Assembly (NCBI GenBank): GCA_964397625.1
Contig: CAYNJT010000067.1
Coordinates: 1 to 16,786, forward strand
DNA length: 16,786 nt
Source of the DNA: Leptolinea sp964397625
GTDB taxonomy: Bacteria > Chloroflexota > Anaerolineae > Anaerolineales > Anaerolineaceae
Direction: 5' to 3'
Shown here: positions 7,909 through 14,129 of the stretch, in pieces
Layout of the letters: every line of letters begins with the position of its first letter
How positions within the stretch are numbered: the stretch's first letter is position 1
Position numbers and translations under genes: made by a program
Notes under the pieces: model-generated
Databases searched by the model: none
Told to the model about the DNA's origin: nothing
The model's input: the letters and a program-made list of their open reading frames with translations, nothing else

Positions 7909-8301
7909 TTGAGCCGGATTAATTGGATCCGTCTGTTAACCCTTATTTTTGGTATTTTTATCGGGCTAATCATTTGGGGAGCCGATAGTAATACCCTGCC
8001 AGGATGGATCAAATCTATTTACCATTATCCGAATGGTGATAAAGCCGGTCATTTCTTTCTTTATGGGATTCTGGCATTCTTACTGATGCTCAGCTTTCCG
8101 AATTGTATTTGGCGTTTTCTTTCCATTCCATTGCCGGTTTGTATTTTTTTACTGGCAGGTTTTGCCATAATAGAAGAATATTCTCAATCCTTTTTCCCAT
8201 CCCGAACGTCATCCATCCTGGATGTTTCTTTCAGTCTATTGGGGATATTTCTTTTCAGTCTTCTTGCCAAATGGTTTGTCAGGCGTTCTCAACCAGAATA
8301 A
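7909..8301 (+). CDS. VanZ-family small membrane protein
   Basis: The 130-residue product has about four hydrophobic segments and the family's conserved polar sites: GDKAGHFFLYG (about 44-54) and EEYSQSFFPSRTSSILDV (about 87-104). In VanZ-like proteins the pattern is 'D-K-x-x-H-x-x-x-Y' followed by 'E-x-x-Q-x-F-x-x-x-R-x-x-S-x-x-D'. The name comes from VanZ, which gives low-level teicoplanin resistance, but most chromosomal homologues have no known role and this is not evidence of resistance. The start is a TTG preceded by GGGAG at a 7-nt distance, and no in-frame ATG lies nearby upstream. The gene starts 31 bp after the carboxypeptidase stop and is probably in the same transcript. Confidence 0.82.
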   Translation: MSRINWIRLLTLIFGIFIGLIIWGADSNTLPGWIKSIYHYPNGDKAGHFFLYGILAFLLMLSFPNCIWRFLSIPLPVCIFLLAGFAIIEEYSQSFFPSRTSSILDVSFSLLGIFLFSLLAKWFVRRSQPE

Positions 8302-8314
8302 ACTTTCAGGTTGC

Positions 8315-8344
8315 TTGACACACCCCAAAGACATCCCTTACACT
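8315..8344 (+). promoter_or_regulatory. Sigma-70-type promoter for the pteridine reductase-folB-folK operon
   Basis: A perfect -35 TTGACA (8315-8320) and a -10 TACACT (8339-8344, four of six) are 18 bp apart in the 92-bp gap before the reductase gene. The start would be near 8351 and the leader about 43 nt long. No hairpin or riboswitch-like structure is evident in that leader. Confidence 0.55.
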
Positions 8345-8393
8345 CTTATTGGATGTGTAAATCAAAACCGATGATTAGTATGATGAAAACCTC

Positions 8394-9119
8394 ATGAGCC
8401 TCGAAGGCAGGAATATCCTCATTACCGGAGGCGGCGTTCGCTTGGGCAGGCAATTGGCTATCACTCTTGCCAGAGCTGGCGCCGATATCCTGCTTCATTA
8501 CGGCCATTCAAAAGCCGCCGCGTTGGAAACGGCTCATGAGATCAGTTCTCTTGGTAGAAAAGTCAGCCTTTTACAGGCAGATTTGAGCCGCCCTGAAGAA
8601 GCCCATGCCCTTGTGGAAAAGGCATTAACCGCCGGTCCCATCTATGCCGTGATCCACAACGCGGCTATTTTTGAACCGTTGCGTTTACCGGATGTAAATC
8701 AAGAAAACTGGCAGCGGCATCTGAATATCAACCTTACCGCTCCTTTTTTCATTAGTCAGGCATTTTTTCAATCACTGGCGTTGGACTCGAAAGGCCGCAT
8801 TGTGAATATGCTCGATTGGCGAGCTTTACGTCCAGGAGTCGACCACCTGCCTTATACCATCAGTAAAGCAGCCCTGGCTGCTCTCACCCGATCTTTGGCC
8901 GTTTCCATGGCGCCGCGTGTTACCGTGAATGGCATCGCCCTTGGTGCCATACTCCCGCCAGCAGATGGTTCACAATCAGATACAATCATCAAACCGGTCC
9001 CCCTGAATCGCTGGGCTGAACCTGAAGAATTGGATAAAACTATCTTGTTCCTACTTGACGGTCCGGAATATATCACCGGAGAGATCATTCACCTTGATGG
9101 CGGACGCCATCTGGTATAA
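8394..9119 (+). CDS. Pteridine reductase (PTR1/FolM-like) short-chain dehydrogenase
   Basis: This 241-residue SDR has the NADPH-binding loop ITGGGVRLG (about 10-18), where Arg16 gives the 'GxxxRxG' form found in pteridine reductases. The HNAA motif lies near residue 90 and the catalytic pair is Tyr154 and Lys158 (YTISK). The usual catalytic Ser is replaced by Asp141 in IVNMLDW. PTR1 of Leishmania (NMVDA) and E. coli FolM (HMTDY) make the same replacement. Those enzymes reduce quinonoid or dihydropterins and can act weakly on dihydrofolate. The gene lies 13 bp upstream of folB and leads the folB-folK operon, which supports a pterin role, either tetrahydropterin synthesis or a substitute for FolA. 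The ATG lacks a strong ribosome-binding site. A generic 3-oxoacyl-ACP reductase is the alternative, but the Asp signature argues against it. Confidence 0.82.
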   Translation: MSLEGRNILITGGGVRLGRQLAITLARAGADILLHYGHSKAAALETAHEISSLGRKVSLLQADLSRPEEAHALVEKALTAGPIYAVIHNAAIFEPLRLPDVNQENWQRHLNINLTAPFFISQAFFQSLALDSKGRIVNMLDWRALRPGVDHLPYTISKAALAALTRSLAVSMAPRVTVNGIALGAILPPADGSQSDTIIKPVPLNRWAEPEELDKTILFLLDGPEYITGEIIHLDGGRHLV

Positions 9120-9132
9120 CAATGGAGATACA

Positions 9133-9486
9133 ATGGATCAAATTCTCATCAAAGACCTTCTCGCTCGAGGTGTGATTGGTATCAGTGATAGGGAACGCGC
9201 CCAACCGCAGGATATTCTATTTAATATTGTTATCTTTACAGATATCAGTGAGGCGGCAAAATCTGACGATGTGGAAAAAAGTGTAAATTACCGCACCATT
9301 TCCAAGATGGTTCTGGAACACGCTTCCACAGTCGGCAGGTACACAGTTGAAGCTCTGGCTGAAGATGTGGCGCAGTTGATTCTGAAAAATCCTAGGGCGG
9401 CTGGTGTGAGAGTCCGGGTGGAAAAACCAGGCGCGGTCCGCTTTTCAAAATCAGTCGGCGTAGAAATAGAACGTATGCGGGCCTGA
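9133..9486 (+). CDS. folB: Dihydroneopterin aldolase
   Basis: This 117-residue cytosolic enzyme splits 7,8-dihydroneopterin into 6-hydroxymethyl-7,8-dihydropterin and glycolaldehyde in folate synthesis. The length and fold markers fit FolB: IKDLLARGVIGISDRERAQPQ at the start, VNYRTIS with Tyr53 in mid-protein, TVEALAEDVA with Glu73, and VRVEKPGAVRFSKSVGVEI with the catalytic-type Lys98. The pterin-binding and general-base residues known from family structures are therefore present. The ATG at 9133 has GGAG five bases upstream. An open frame from 9055 overlaps the reductase gene and is not the start. It is co-transcribed with the reductase gene upstream (13 bp) and folK downstream (25 bp). Confidence 0.93.
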   Translation: MDQILIKDLLARGVIGISDRERAQPQDILFNIVIFTDISEAAKSDDVEKSVNYRTISKMVLEHASTVGRYTVEALAEDVAQLILKNPRAAGVRVRVEKPGAVRFSKSVGVEIERMRA

Positions 9487-9511
9487 CATGAACCATATAC
9501 CAGACTGGTAG

Positions 9512-9997
9512 ATGGGTATGGGAGAGGCCGTTATCCTGTTGGGGTCAAATATCGATCCTGCGGTAAATATCCGTAAAGGAGCCCTGTCTCTTAGCCGCCG
9601 CCTGCCAGTTTTGCAGGCATCATCAGTCTGGCTTACACCGGCAGTAGGAACGACCGGACCCGATTTTTATAACGCGGCCGTCAGAGTCACCTGCCTTTAC
9701 TCTCCTGATGATCTCAAATTTAATATCCTGCGCCCCCTGGAACAAGAGATGGGGCGCCATCGGACGTCGGATAAGTATGCCCCTCGCACATTGGATCTGG
9801 ACACAATTGTTCACAACGCGGTTATTCTTGAGCCGCGACTTTGGACAACGGCGTTTATCCTGCTGCCTGTGGCTGAATTGTTTCCGGATTTAACTCATCC
9901 GATTTCCAGCCGGCGATTATTCGACCTGGCATGTGAAATTTTGCCGGATTCAGGAGCATGCCGGTTGTCCGATTTTCCACTTTTCCCGCAATCGTAA
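9512..9997 (+). CDS. folK: 6-hydroxymethyl-7,8-dihydropterin pyrophosphokinase (HPPK)
   Basis: The 161-residue product transfers pyrophosphate from ATP to 6-hydroxymethyl-dihydropterin, the step after FolB. HPPK markers run in order: ILLGSNIDP (8-16), DFYNAAV (51-57), LEQEMGRHR (76-84) and YAPRTLDLDTI (89-99). Asp95 and Asp97 are the two magnesium ligands. An ATG at 9518, two codons later, is an equally plausible start because neither has a normal ribosome-binding site. The region just before 9512 forms a small palindrome (TACCA-GAC-TGGTA, 9498-9510). In the same frame upstream there is a 7-codon ORF (9488-9511) whose TAG directly abuts the folK ATG. The gene ends 2 bp from the end of folE on the other strand. 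Confidence 0.93.
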   Translation: MGMGEAVILLGSNIDPAVNIRKGALSLSRRLPVLQASSVWLTPAVGTTGPDFYNAAVRVTCLYSPDDLKFNILRPLEQEMGRHRTSDKYAPRTLDLDTIVHNAVILEPRLWTTAFILLPVAELFPDLTHPISSRRLFDLACEILPDSGACRLSDFPLFPQS

Positions 9998-9999
9998 GG

Positions 10000-10662
10000 C
10001 TAAAAATGCAGCGGTTCGGCGCTGCGAGAAATATTATCCAAAAACTCAGTTCGGGTGGCCAGGTTTTTCCGGAAATAACCCAACATGGCTGACGTGGTCA
10101 TCCGTGAATCGTGCTTCTTTACACCGCGCATCATGGAACAAAGATGCAGCGCTTCGATAACCACCGCAACACCATGAGGATGCAAAGCTTCATCAAGGAA
10201 TTCGGCTACTTGCATCGTCAATCGTTCCTGCACCTGAAGGCGGCGGGCGAACATATCCACAATACGGGGAATTTTTGACAATCCTACTACTTTTTTATTC
10301 GGCAGATAAGCTACATGCGCCCTGCCAATAAATGGCAGCATATGGTGTTCACAGAGACTGTAAAATTCAATATCACGAACAATGACCATTTCGTCATATT
10401 CCACATTGAATAATGCGCCATTGATCAATTTGTATGGATCAACCCGGTAACCGGAGAGCAATTCCTCATAACTTTTTGCAACCCTGTGAGGCGTGTTTTG
10501 CAGACCCTCTCTGTCGGGGTTTTCACCAACAGCTTTCAATATGGAAGTAACTGATTCACGAATAATATCCTGGTCGATACCTTCATCGCAAATGATCTCT
10601 GCGGCGTCCCACAGATCTTCAGGATCCTTCGCGTTTTTATTTTTCCTGGCTACCATGACCAT
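10000..10662 (-). CDS. folE: GTP cyclohydrolase I
   Basis: This 220-residue enzyme converts GTP to 7,8-dihydroneopterin triphosphate, the first step of pterin and folate synthesis. It usually works as a homodecamer. The zinc ligands are Cys104 and His107 in SLCEHHMLPFIG and Cys175 in HLCSMMRGV. Other conserved segments are DREGLQNTPHRVAKSYEELLSG (about 50-71), VVGLSKIPRIVDMFARRLQVQERLT (about 125-149) and SRMTTSAMLG near the end. Start codons at 10662 and 10656 are both possible. An AAAGGTAGG sequence lies just upstream of 10662 and favours it. The gene follows the prenyl synthase gene by 65 bp in the same direction and is probably the third gene of that operon. It converges on folK with 2 bp between the stops. 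Confidence 0.95.
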   Translation of the reverse strand: MVMVARKNKNAKDPEDLWDAAEIICDEGIDQDIIRESVTSILKAVGENPDREGLQNTPHRVAKSYEELLSGYRVDPYKLINGALFNVEYDEMVIVRDIEFYSLCEHHMLPFIGRAHVAYLPNKKVVGLSKIPRIVDMFARRLQVQERLTMQVAEFLDEALHPHGVAVVIEALHLCSMMRGVKKHDSRMTTSAMLGYFRKNLATRTEFLDNISRSAEPLHF

Positions 10663-10727
10663 GCCTACCTTTCGCGTAATCGTATTGTCTTTATGACCTG
10701 ATCAACAAAAATATTTGATTCGGTCGA

Positions 10728-11735
10728 TTACTTTTTCCGGTTTAACAACTTTTGTGTCAAATCCAACAGGTTCCTCACAGCCTCTTCTTCGAGTCCGGCA
10801 TTGTCCAGGGCAGATTTAGCCTTATCGGTATATTGTTTCGTCTGGTCTTCAACCATTTCCTGTACCCCGGCATTTTTAAGTATATCGGCGAGCTCCTGGA
10901 CTTCATCCATTTTGAATGGACGATTCTTCCAGCGTTTCTTAAAAGTCTCAGATGCGTCTAGACCCAAAATCACCGGTAATGTTTTTTTACCACTAATAAG
11001 GTCGCTTTCTGTTGACTTACCGGTAAGCGCGCTGTCTCCCCAAATTCCCAGCCAATCATCCTGGGCCTGAAACGCCAATCCCAAATTCCATCCGAATGAC
11101 CTCAGGGATTCAATTTTCTTTTCTTCAACACCGGTAAGAACCGCGCCAATGCAAGAACTACAGGAAAGCAACGACGCTGTCTTTCCTCCGACCATATTCC
11201 AGTACTCTTCTAATGGAAGATCGTCACGGTTTTCATACGCCATATCAAGAAATTGGCCTTTAGTCAATCGGACACAGGTTTGCTGTAATAGATCTGCCGC
11301 TCCCAAAACGCAGTCTGAATTTGCGTTTGCGTGATGAATTGCTTGGAACGCCAGCGCGAACATGCAGTCACCGCCATTAATCGCCTGGGGCTCACCCCAT
11401 TTCGCCCAGACAGTTTTTCGTCCGTGCCGGTATTCTGACCGGTCTTCAATGTCATCATGGATCAACGAAAAATTATGGATCAATTCCACGGCAGCGGCAG
11501 CGGATAACGCCAGATGCCAATCTTTTCCGGCCGCGGATGTTCCCAACAATACAAGCAGCGGGCGAATTCGTTTCCCCTGTGCCTTTTCTCCCGCGTCTTC
11601 GCCTTCCCAGCCCATGTGGTAAGCCAGCATGGCGTGAAGTCCTTCATAAGAAGTTCCATCGATGGTATTGACTGTCTTCTTTAATTCGGCATCAATTAGC
11701 GGTCGGGCTGATTGAATAAATTGGTCCAGGCTCAT
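10728..11735 (-). CDS. Polyprenyl synthetase (probable geranylgeranyl/farnesyl diphosphate synthase)
   Basis: This 335-residue protein is a trans-isoprenyl diphosphate synthase, which condenses IPP with allylic diphosphates. It shows GKRIRP (about 54-59, IPP binding), the first Asp-rich motif DDIED (94-98), GGKTASL (about 183-189) and the second motif DDWLGIWGD (226-234). The last has the DDxxG...D form known from GGPP synthases rather than DDxxD. Phe89 stands five residues before the first motif and there is no two-residue insertion within it. This is the pattern described for type I GGPP synthases and suggests a C20, or possibly C15, product. The ATG overlaps the fni stop (ATGA at 11732-11735), so translation is coupled to the isomerase. 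Product length cannot be fixed from sequence. Confidence 0.88.
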   Translation of the reverse strand: MSLDQFIQSARPLIDAELKKTVNTIDGTSYEGLHAMLAYHMGWEGEDAGEKAQGKRIRPLLVLLGTSAAGKDWHLALSAAAAVELIHNFSLIHDDIEDRSEYRHGRKTVWAKWGEPQAINGGDCMFALAFQAIHHANANSDCVLGAADLLQQTCVRLTKGQFLDMAYENRDDLPLEEYWNMVGGKTASLLSCSSCIGAVLTGVEEKKIESLRSFGWNLGLAFQAQDDWLGIWGDSALTGKSTESDLISGKKTLPVILGLDASETFKKRWKNRPFKMDEVQELADILKNAGVQEMVEDQTKQYTDKAKSALDNAGLEEEAVRNLLDLTQKLLNRKK

Positions 11736-12775
11736 TCCCGCCCCTCTTTCTGTAAAATGGCAGCGTTGTCGGTTAATTCTTTAATATTACGAATACCACA
11801 GGCAAACATGGTAATTTGAATTTCTCGTTGAATTTCTTCAATGGTTCTAATCGTCTCCTCCGCGGATATGACGGCGGATCTCAAGAAGGGTGAAGCCATT
11901 CCACCCAGAACAGCCCCTAACGCCAGGCAACGGGCAATATCCAGTCCATCTCTTAATCCACCTGAAGCAATCACCTTCAAATTTGGTGCGGCTTTCCGCA
12001 CCATTTGAATGGATTGAGCTGTTGGAATCCCCCATCCACGGAAGGCACCGGTAACTCTGGCCAGATTCTCGTCTTCGATTCGGTACATTTCGACCTGTGA
12101 CCAGCTTGTACCACCCGCTCCAGCCACATCTATTCCGGCAATGCCCGTATCGGCCAAACAAGAGGCATCCTTATCCGAAATACCCCACCCGACTTCTTTT
12201 ATAAAAACAGGCACTGAAAGTTTATGACAGACTTTTTCGATTTTTTTTAACAACCCGCTAAAACGGATATTACCCTCCGGCTGAACGGCTTCCTGCAAGG
12301 CATTCAAATGCAAAAACAGGGCATCAGCCTGGATCATATCGACAGCCCGCTGACAGTGATCGGCATCATACCCATAATTGAGTTGGACTGCGCCGAGGTT
12401 CGAGAACAAAAGAATGTCCGGCGCCTGCTTTCGAACAAGAAAAGAAGGTACCAGACTGTGATCTTCAAGAGCAGCACGCTGTGATCCCACTCCCATGGCA
12501 ATTCCACAATGTTGGGCGGCTGCGGCAAGATTATGGTTGACTTTCTCAGCTTCTTTTGTTCCTCCAGTCATGGAAGAAATTAGGATGGGAGCTTTGAGGA
12601 TTTTTCCGATAAGAGAAAGAGACGTATCCACCTCTGACAGGTCGATCTCCGGCAATGCCCTTGGCAAGAACTGAAACTCTTCCAGTCCGGTACGTATGCT
12701 AGATTGGACATCCCGTTCAAGATTGATACGGATATGATCACCTTTGCGGGAAGATAATTGCGTGGAATCTGGCAT
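11732..12775 (-). CDS. fni: Type 2 (FMN-dependent) isopentenyl-diphosphate delta-isomerase
   Basis: The 347-residue product interconverts IPP and DMAPP using reduced FMN and is unrelated to the type 1 Nudix enzyme. Family motifs appear in order: SSRKGDHI (8-15), ISSMTGGT (about 66-73), VGSQRAAL (about 96-103), HLNALQEAVQPEG (about 155-167, with the conserved Gln-Glu that binds magnesium and acts in proton transfer), KEVGWG, AGAGGTSW and ASGGLRDGLDIARCLALGA, the phosphate-binding end of the TIM barrel. The ATG at 12775 is preceded by CAGGAAAC, a good ribosome-binding site. It is the first gene of a minus-strand operon with the prenyl synthase gene (4-bp overlap) and probably folE. It works equally well with the MEP or mevalonate pathway, and no other pathway genes are in view. 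Confidence 0.93.
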   Translation of the reverse strand: MPDSTQLSSRKGDHIRINLERDVQSSIRTGLEEFQFLPRALPEIDLSEVDTSLSLIGKILKAPILISSMTGGTKEAEKVNHNLAAAAQHCGIAMGVGSQRAALEDHSLVPSFLVRKQAPDILLFSNLGAVQLNYGYDADHCQRAVDMIQADALFLHLNALQEAVQPEGNIRFSGLLKKIEKVCHKLSVPVFIKEVGWGISDKDASCLADTGIAGIDVAGAGGTSWSQVEMYRIEDENLARVTGAFRGWGIPTAQSIQMVRKAAPNLKVIASGGLRDGLDIARCLALGAVLGGMASPFLRSAVISAEETIRTIEEIQREIQITMFACGIRNIKELTDNAAILQKEGRE

Positions 12776-12802
12776 AGGAGTTTCCTGTCTCTGGTTTTTT
12801 TG

Positions 12803-12811
12803 AGTATACCA
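12803..12811 (-). promoter_or_regulatory. Candidate extended -10 promoter for the fni operon
   Basis: On the minus strand, TGGTATACT contains a -10 of TATACT with the TG extension one base before it. The start would be near 12796 and the leader about 20 nt. No good -35 is present, which is acceptable for an extended -10 site. Confidence 0.35.
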
Positions 12812-12883
12812 AAACGCGCCGAGTGGGGTTATATTCTATATCAACATGTGTATCTACTCTGCTGTGCAGGTAAATAACATGAC

Positions 12884-12911
12884 TTGACAATCTTCATTCC
12901 CTCATTACAAT
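12884..12911 (+). promoter_or_regulatory. Strong sigma-70-type promoter for the acyl carrier protein gene
   Basis: TTGACA (12884-12889, perfect) and TACAAT (12906-12911, five of six) are 16 bp apart. The start near 12918 gives a leader of about 37 nt that contains AGGAG before the ATG at 12955. It is the best promoter match in the window, consistent with a highly expressed small gene. Confidence 0.7.
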
Positions 12912-12954
12912 TCAACACTAAGGGAAAACCCCAATCGTACACAGGAGAAAACCG

Positions 12955-13191
12955 ATGAGCGATACACTTGAAAAGGTCAGCAGCGTGATAGTCGACGTCT
13001 TGAAGATCGACGGCAAGGGCATTACCATGGATACCCGTTTTATTGAGGATCTAAAAGCCGATTCCATGGATCAGTTCTTCCTCATCGATGGTTTCAGCGA
13101 AAAATTTAATGTATCCATAGCTGATGAGGACGCCCGAAAAATCAAAACTGTTGGCGATGTTGTGAAATACATCGATTCTCATATAAGCTGA
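12955..13191 (+). CDS. Acyl carrier protein with non-canonical recognition helix
   Basis: This 78-residue protein has the size and four-helix pattern of acyl carrier proteins. The attachment serine is Ser37 in ADSMD, where the common motif is DSL; this serine would receive 4'-phosphopantetheine from a holo-ACP synthase. Helix II after it reads QFFLIDGFSEKF. Fatty-acid ACPs of the E. coli type have TVELVMALEEEF there, so several acidic contacts are replaced by hydrophobic or basic residues. The C-terminal helix (TVGDVVKYIDSHI) is typical. An AGGAG ribosome-binding site lies 10 bases before the ATG. The gene stands alone between its own promoter and terminator, with no fab or polyketide genes next to it. 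It may be the general fatty-acid ACP or a dedicated carrier, and the sequence does not decide this. Confidence 0.88.
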   Translation: MSDTLEKVSSVIVDVLKIDGKGITMDTRFIEDLKADSMDQFFLIDGFSEKFNVSIADEDARKIKTVGDVVKYIDSHIS

Positions 13192-13218
13192 TCGTGTTTA
13201 TATCTTGATGAAATTTGT

Positions 13219-13243
13219 ACTCCTGGATTTTTTGTTCAGGAGT
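13219..13243 (+). terminator. Intrinsic terminator of the acyl carrier protein gene
   Basis: A 7-bp perfect stem ACTCCTG (13219-13225) / CAGGAGT (13237-13243) can be extended inward by G-U and A-U pairs. It is followed by TTTTATTATATTT. It lies 28 bp after the ACP stop and 19 bp from the sucD stop on the other strand. The minus-strand tail (ACAAATTTC) is less T-rich, so the site favours plus-strand transcripts. Confidence 0.82.
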
Positions 13244-13261
13244 TTTTATTATATTTACAGG

Positions 13262-14128
13262 TTAACGTAATAAGAGTGATGGAACTTCATCAGGGATTGC
13301 GGCTATTTTGACCGTGGCTTTCTCAAATGCCATTATCTTTTCACGTGCGCTGCCCGATCCTCGTTCAATTATGGCACCCGCATGACCCATTTGCCTGCCA
13401 ATTGGCGCGGTCTGCCCGACAACCATGGCAACTACAGGCTTCGTCATATTGCGATTAATGAATTCCGCGGCTTTTTCTTCTTCCGTTCCGCCGATCTCAC
13501 CAATAAGCACGATCTGTTCGGTATGTGGGTCATCCTCCAAAAGACGCAATACTTCAATAAAGTTCATGCCCTGAACCGGATCACCCCCAATACCAATGCA
13601 GGTGCTCACACCAAAGCCTGCGTTCTTTAACGCGAACAGCACCTCATACGTTAAAGTGCCTGAACGAGAGACCACGCCAATGGTTCCCGAAGAAGCAATA
13701 TCCCCGGGGATTATGCCGACCTTGGCCTCACCAGGTGTAAGTATTCCAGGAGAATTAGGCCCTACCAACAACGCGCCGGTATGGGTCAGATATTCATGCA
13801 CCCGCATACAATCAGAAACCGGGATTCCTTCTGTTATGCAAACGATCAAGGAAATTCCTGCATCTGCCGCCTCATACATGGCGTCGGCGGCAAATCGGGA
13901 CGGCACGAAAATAACACTTACATCGGCTCCGGTCATATCAACAGCCGTGCGCACGGAATCAAAAACTGGAATCTTCCCATCAAGCACCCATTCTCCACCC
14001 CTGCCAGGTGTAACCCCGGCGACGATATGAGTTCCATAGTCGATCATTTGACGTGCATGAAAAAGCCCCTCATGTCCCGTAATGCCCTGTACCAGCACTT
14101 TCGAATTTTTACTGATCAAAATACCCAT
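13262..14128 (-). CDS. sucD: Succinate-CoA ligase (ADP/GDP-forming), alpha subunit
   Basis: This 288-residue subunit binds CoA and carries the phosphohistidine of succinyl-CoA synthetase, the TCA-cycle step making ATP or GTP from succinyl-CoA. It has VLVQGITGHEGLFHARQM (about 11-28), GVTPGRGG (38-45), LVGPNSPGIL (121-130), IGVVSRSGTLTYEV (150-163) and the active-site GHAGAII with His249. The family position GPNCPG is GPNSPG here, a variant I believe occurs in other members. The frame is open to 14176, but ATG 14128 has AAGGAG nine bases upstream inside the end of sucC and gives the normal N-terminus. It lies 1 bp after the sucC stop, so the subunits are translationally coupled. Confidence 0.95.
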   Translation of the reverse strand: MGILISKNSKVLVQGITGHEGLFHARQMIDYGTHIVAGVTPGRGGEWVLDGKIPVFDSVRTAVDMTGADVSVIFVPSRFAADAMYEAADAGISLIVCITEGIPVSDCMRVHEYLTHTGALLVGPNSPGILTPGEAKVGIIPGDIASSGTIGVVSRSGTLTYEVLFALKNAGFGVSTCIGIGGDPVQGMNFIEVLRLLEDDPHTEQIVLIGEIGGTEEEKAAEFINRNMTKPVVAMVVGQTAPIGRQMGHAGAIIERGSGSAREKIMAFEKATVKIAAIPDEVPSLLLR

Positions 14129-14129
14129 T

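Noticed and set aside
7909..8301. Reading the VanZ-like gene as a glycopeptide resistance gene
   Set aside because: Only the VanZ-family fold is supported. No vanA/H/X or two-component genes are nearby, and most VanZ-like proteins in chromosomes have no resistance role.
13596..14030. A 144-codon plus-strand open frame opposite sucD
   Set aside because: sucD is unmistakable on the minus strand. The antisense frame is a mirror of its codon use and lacks any family signature.
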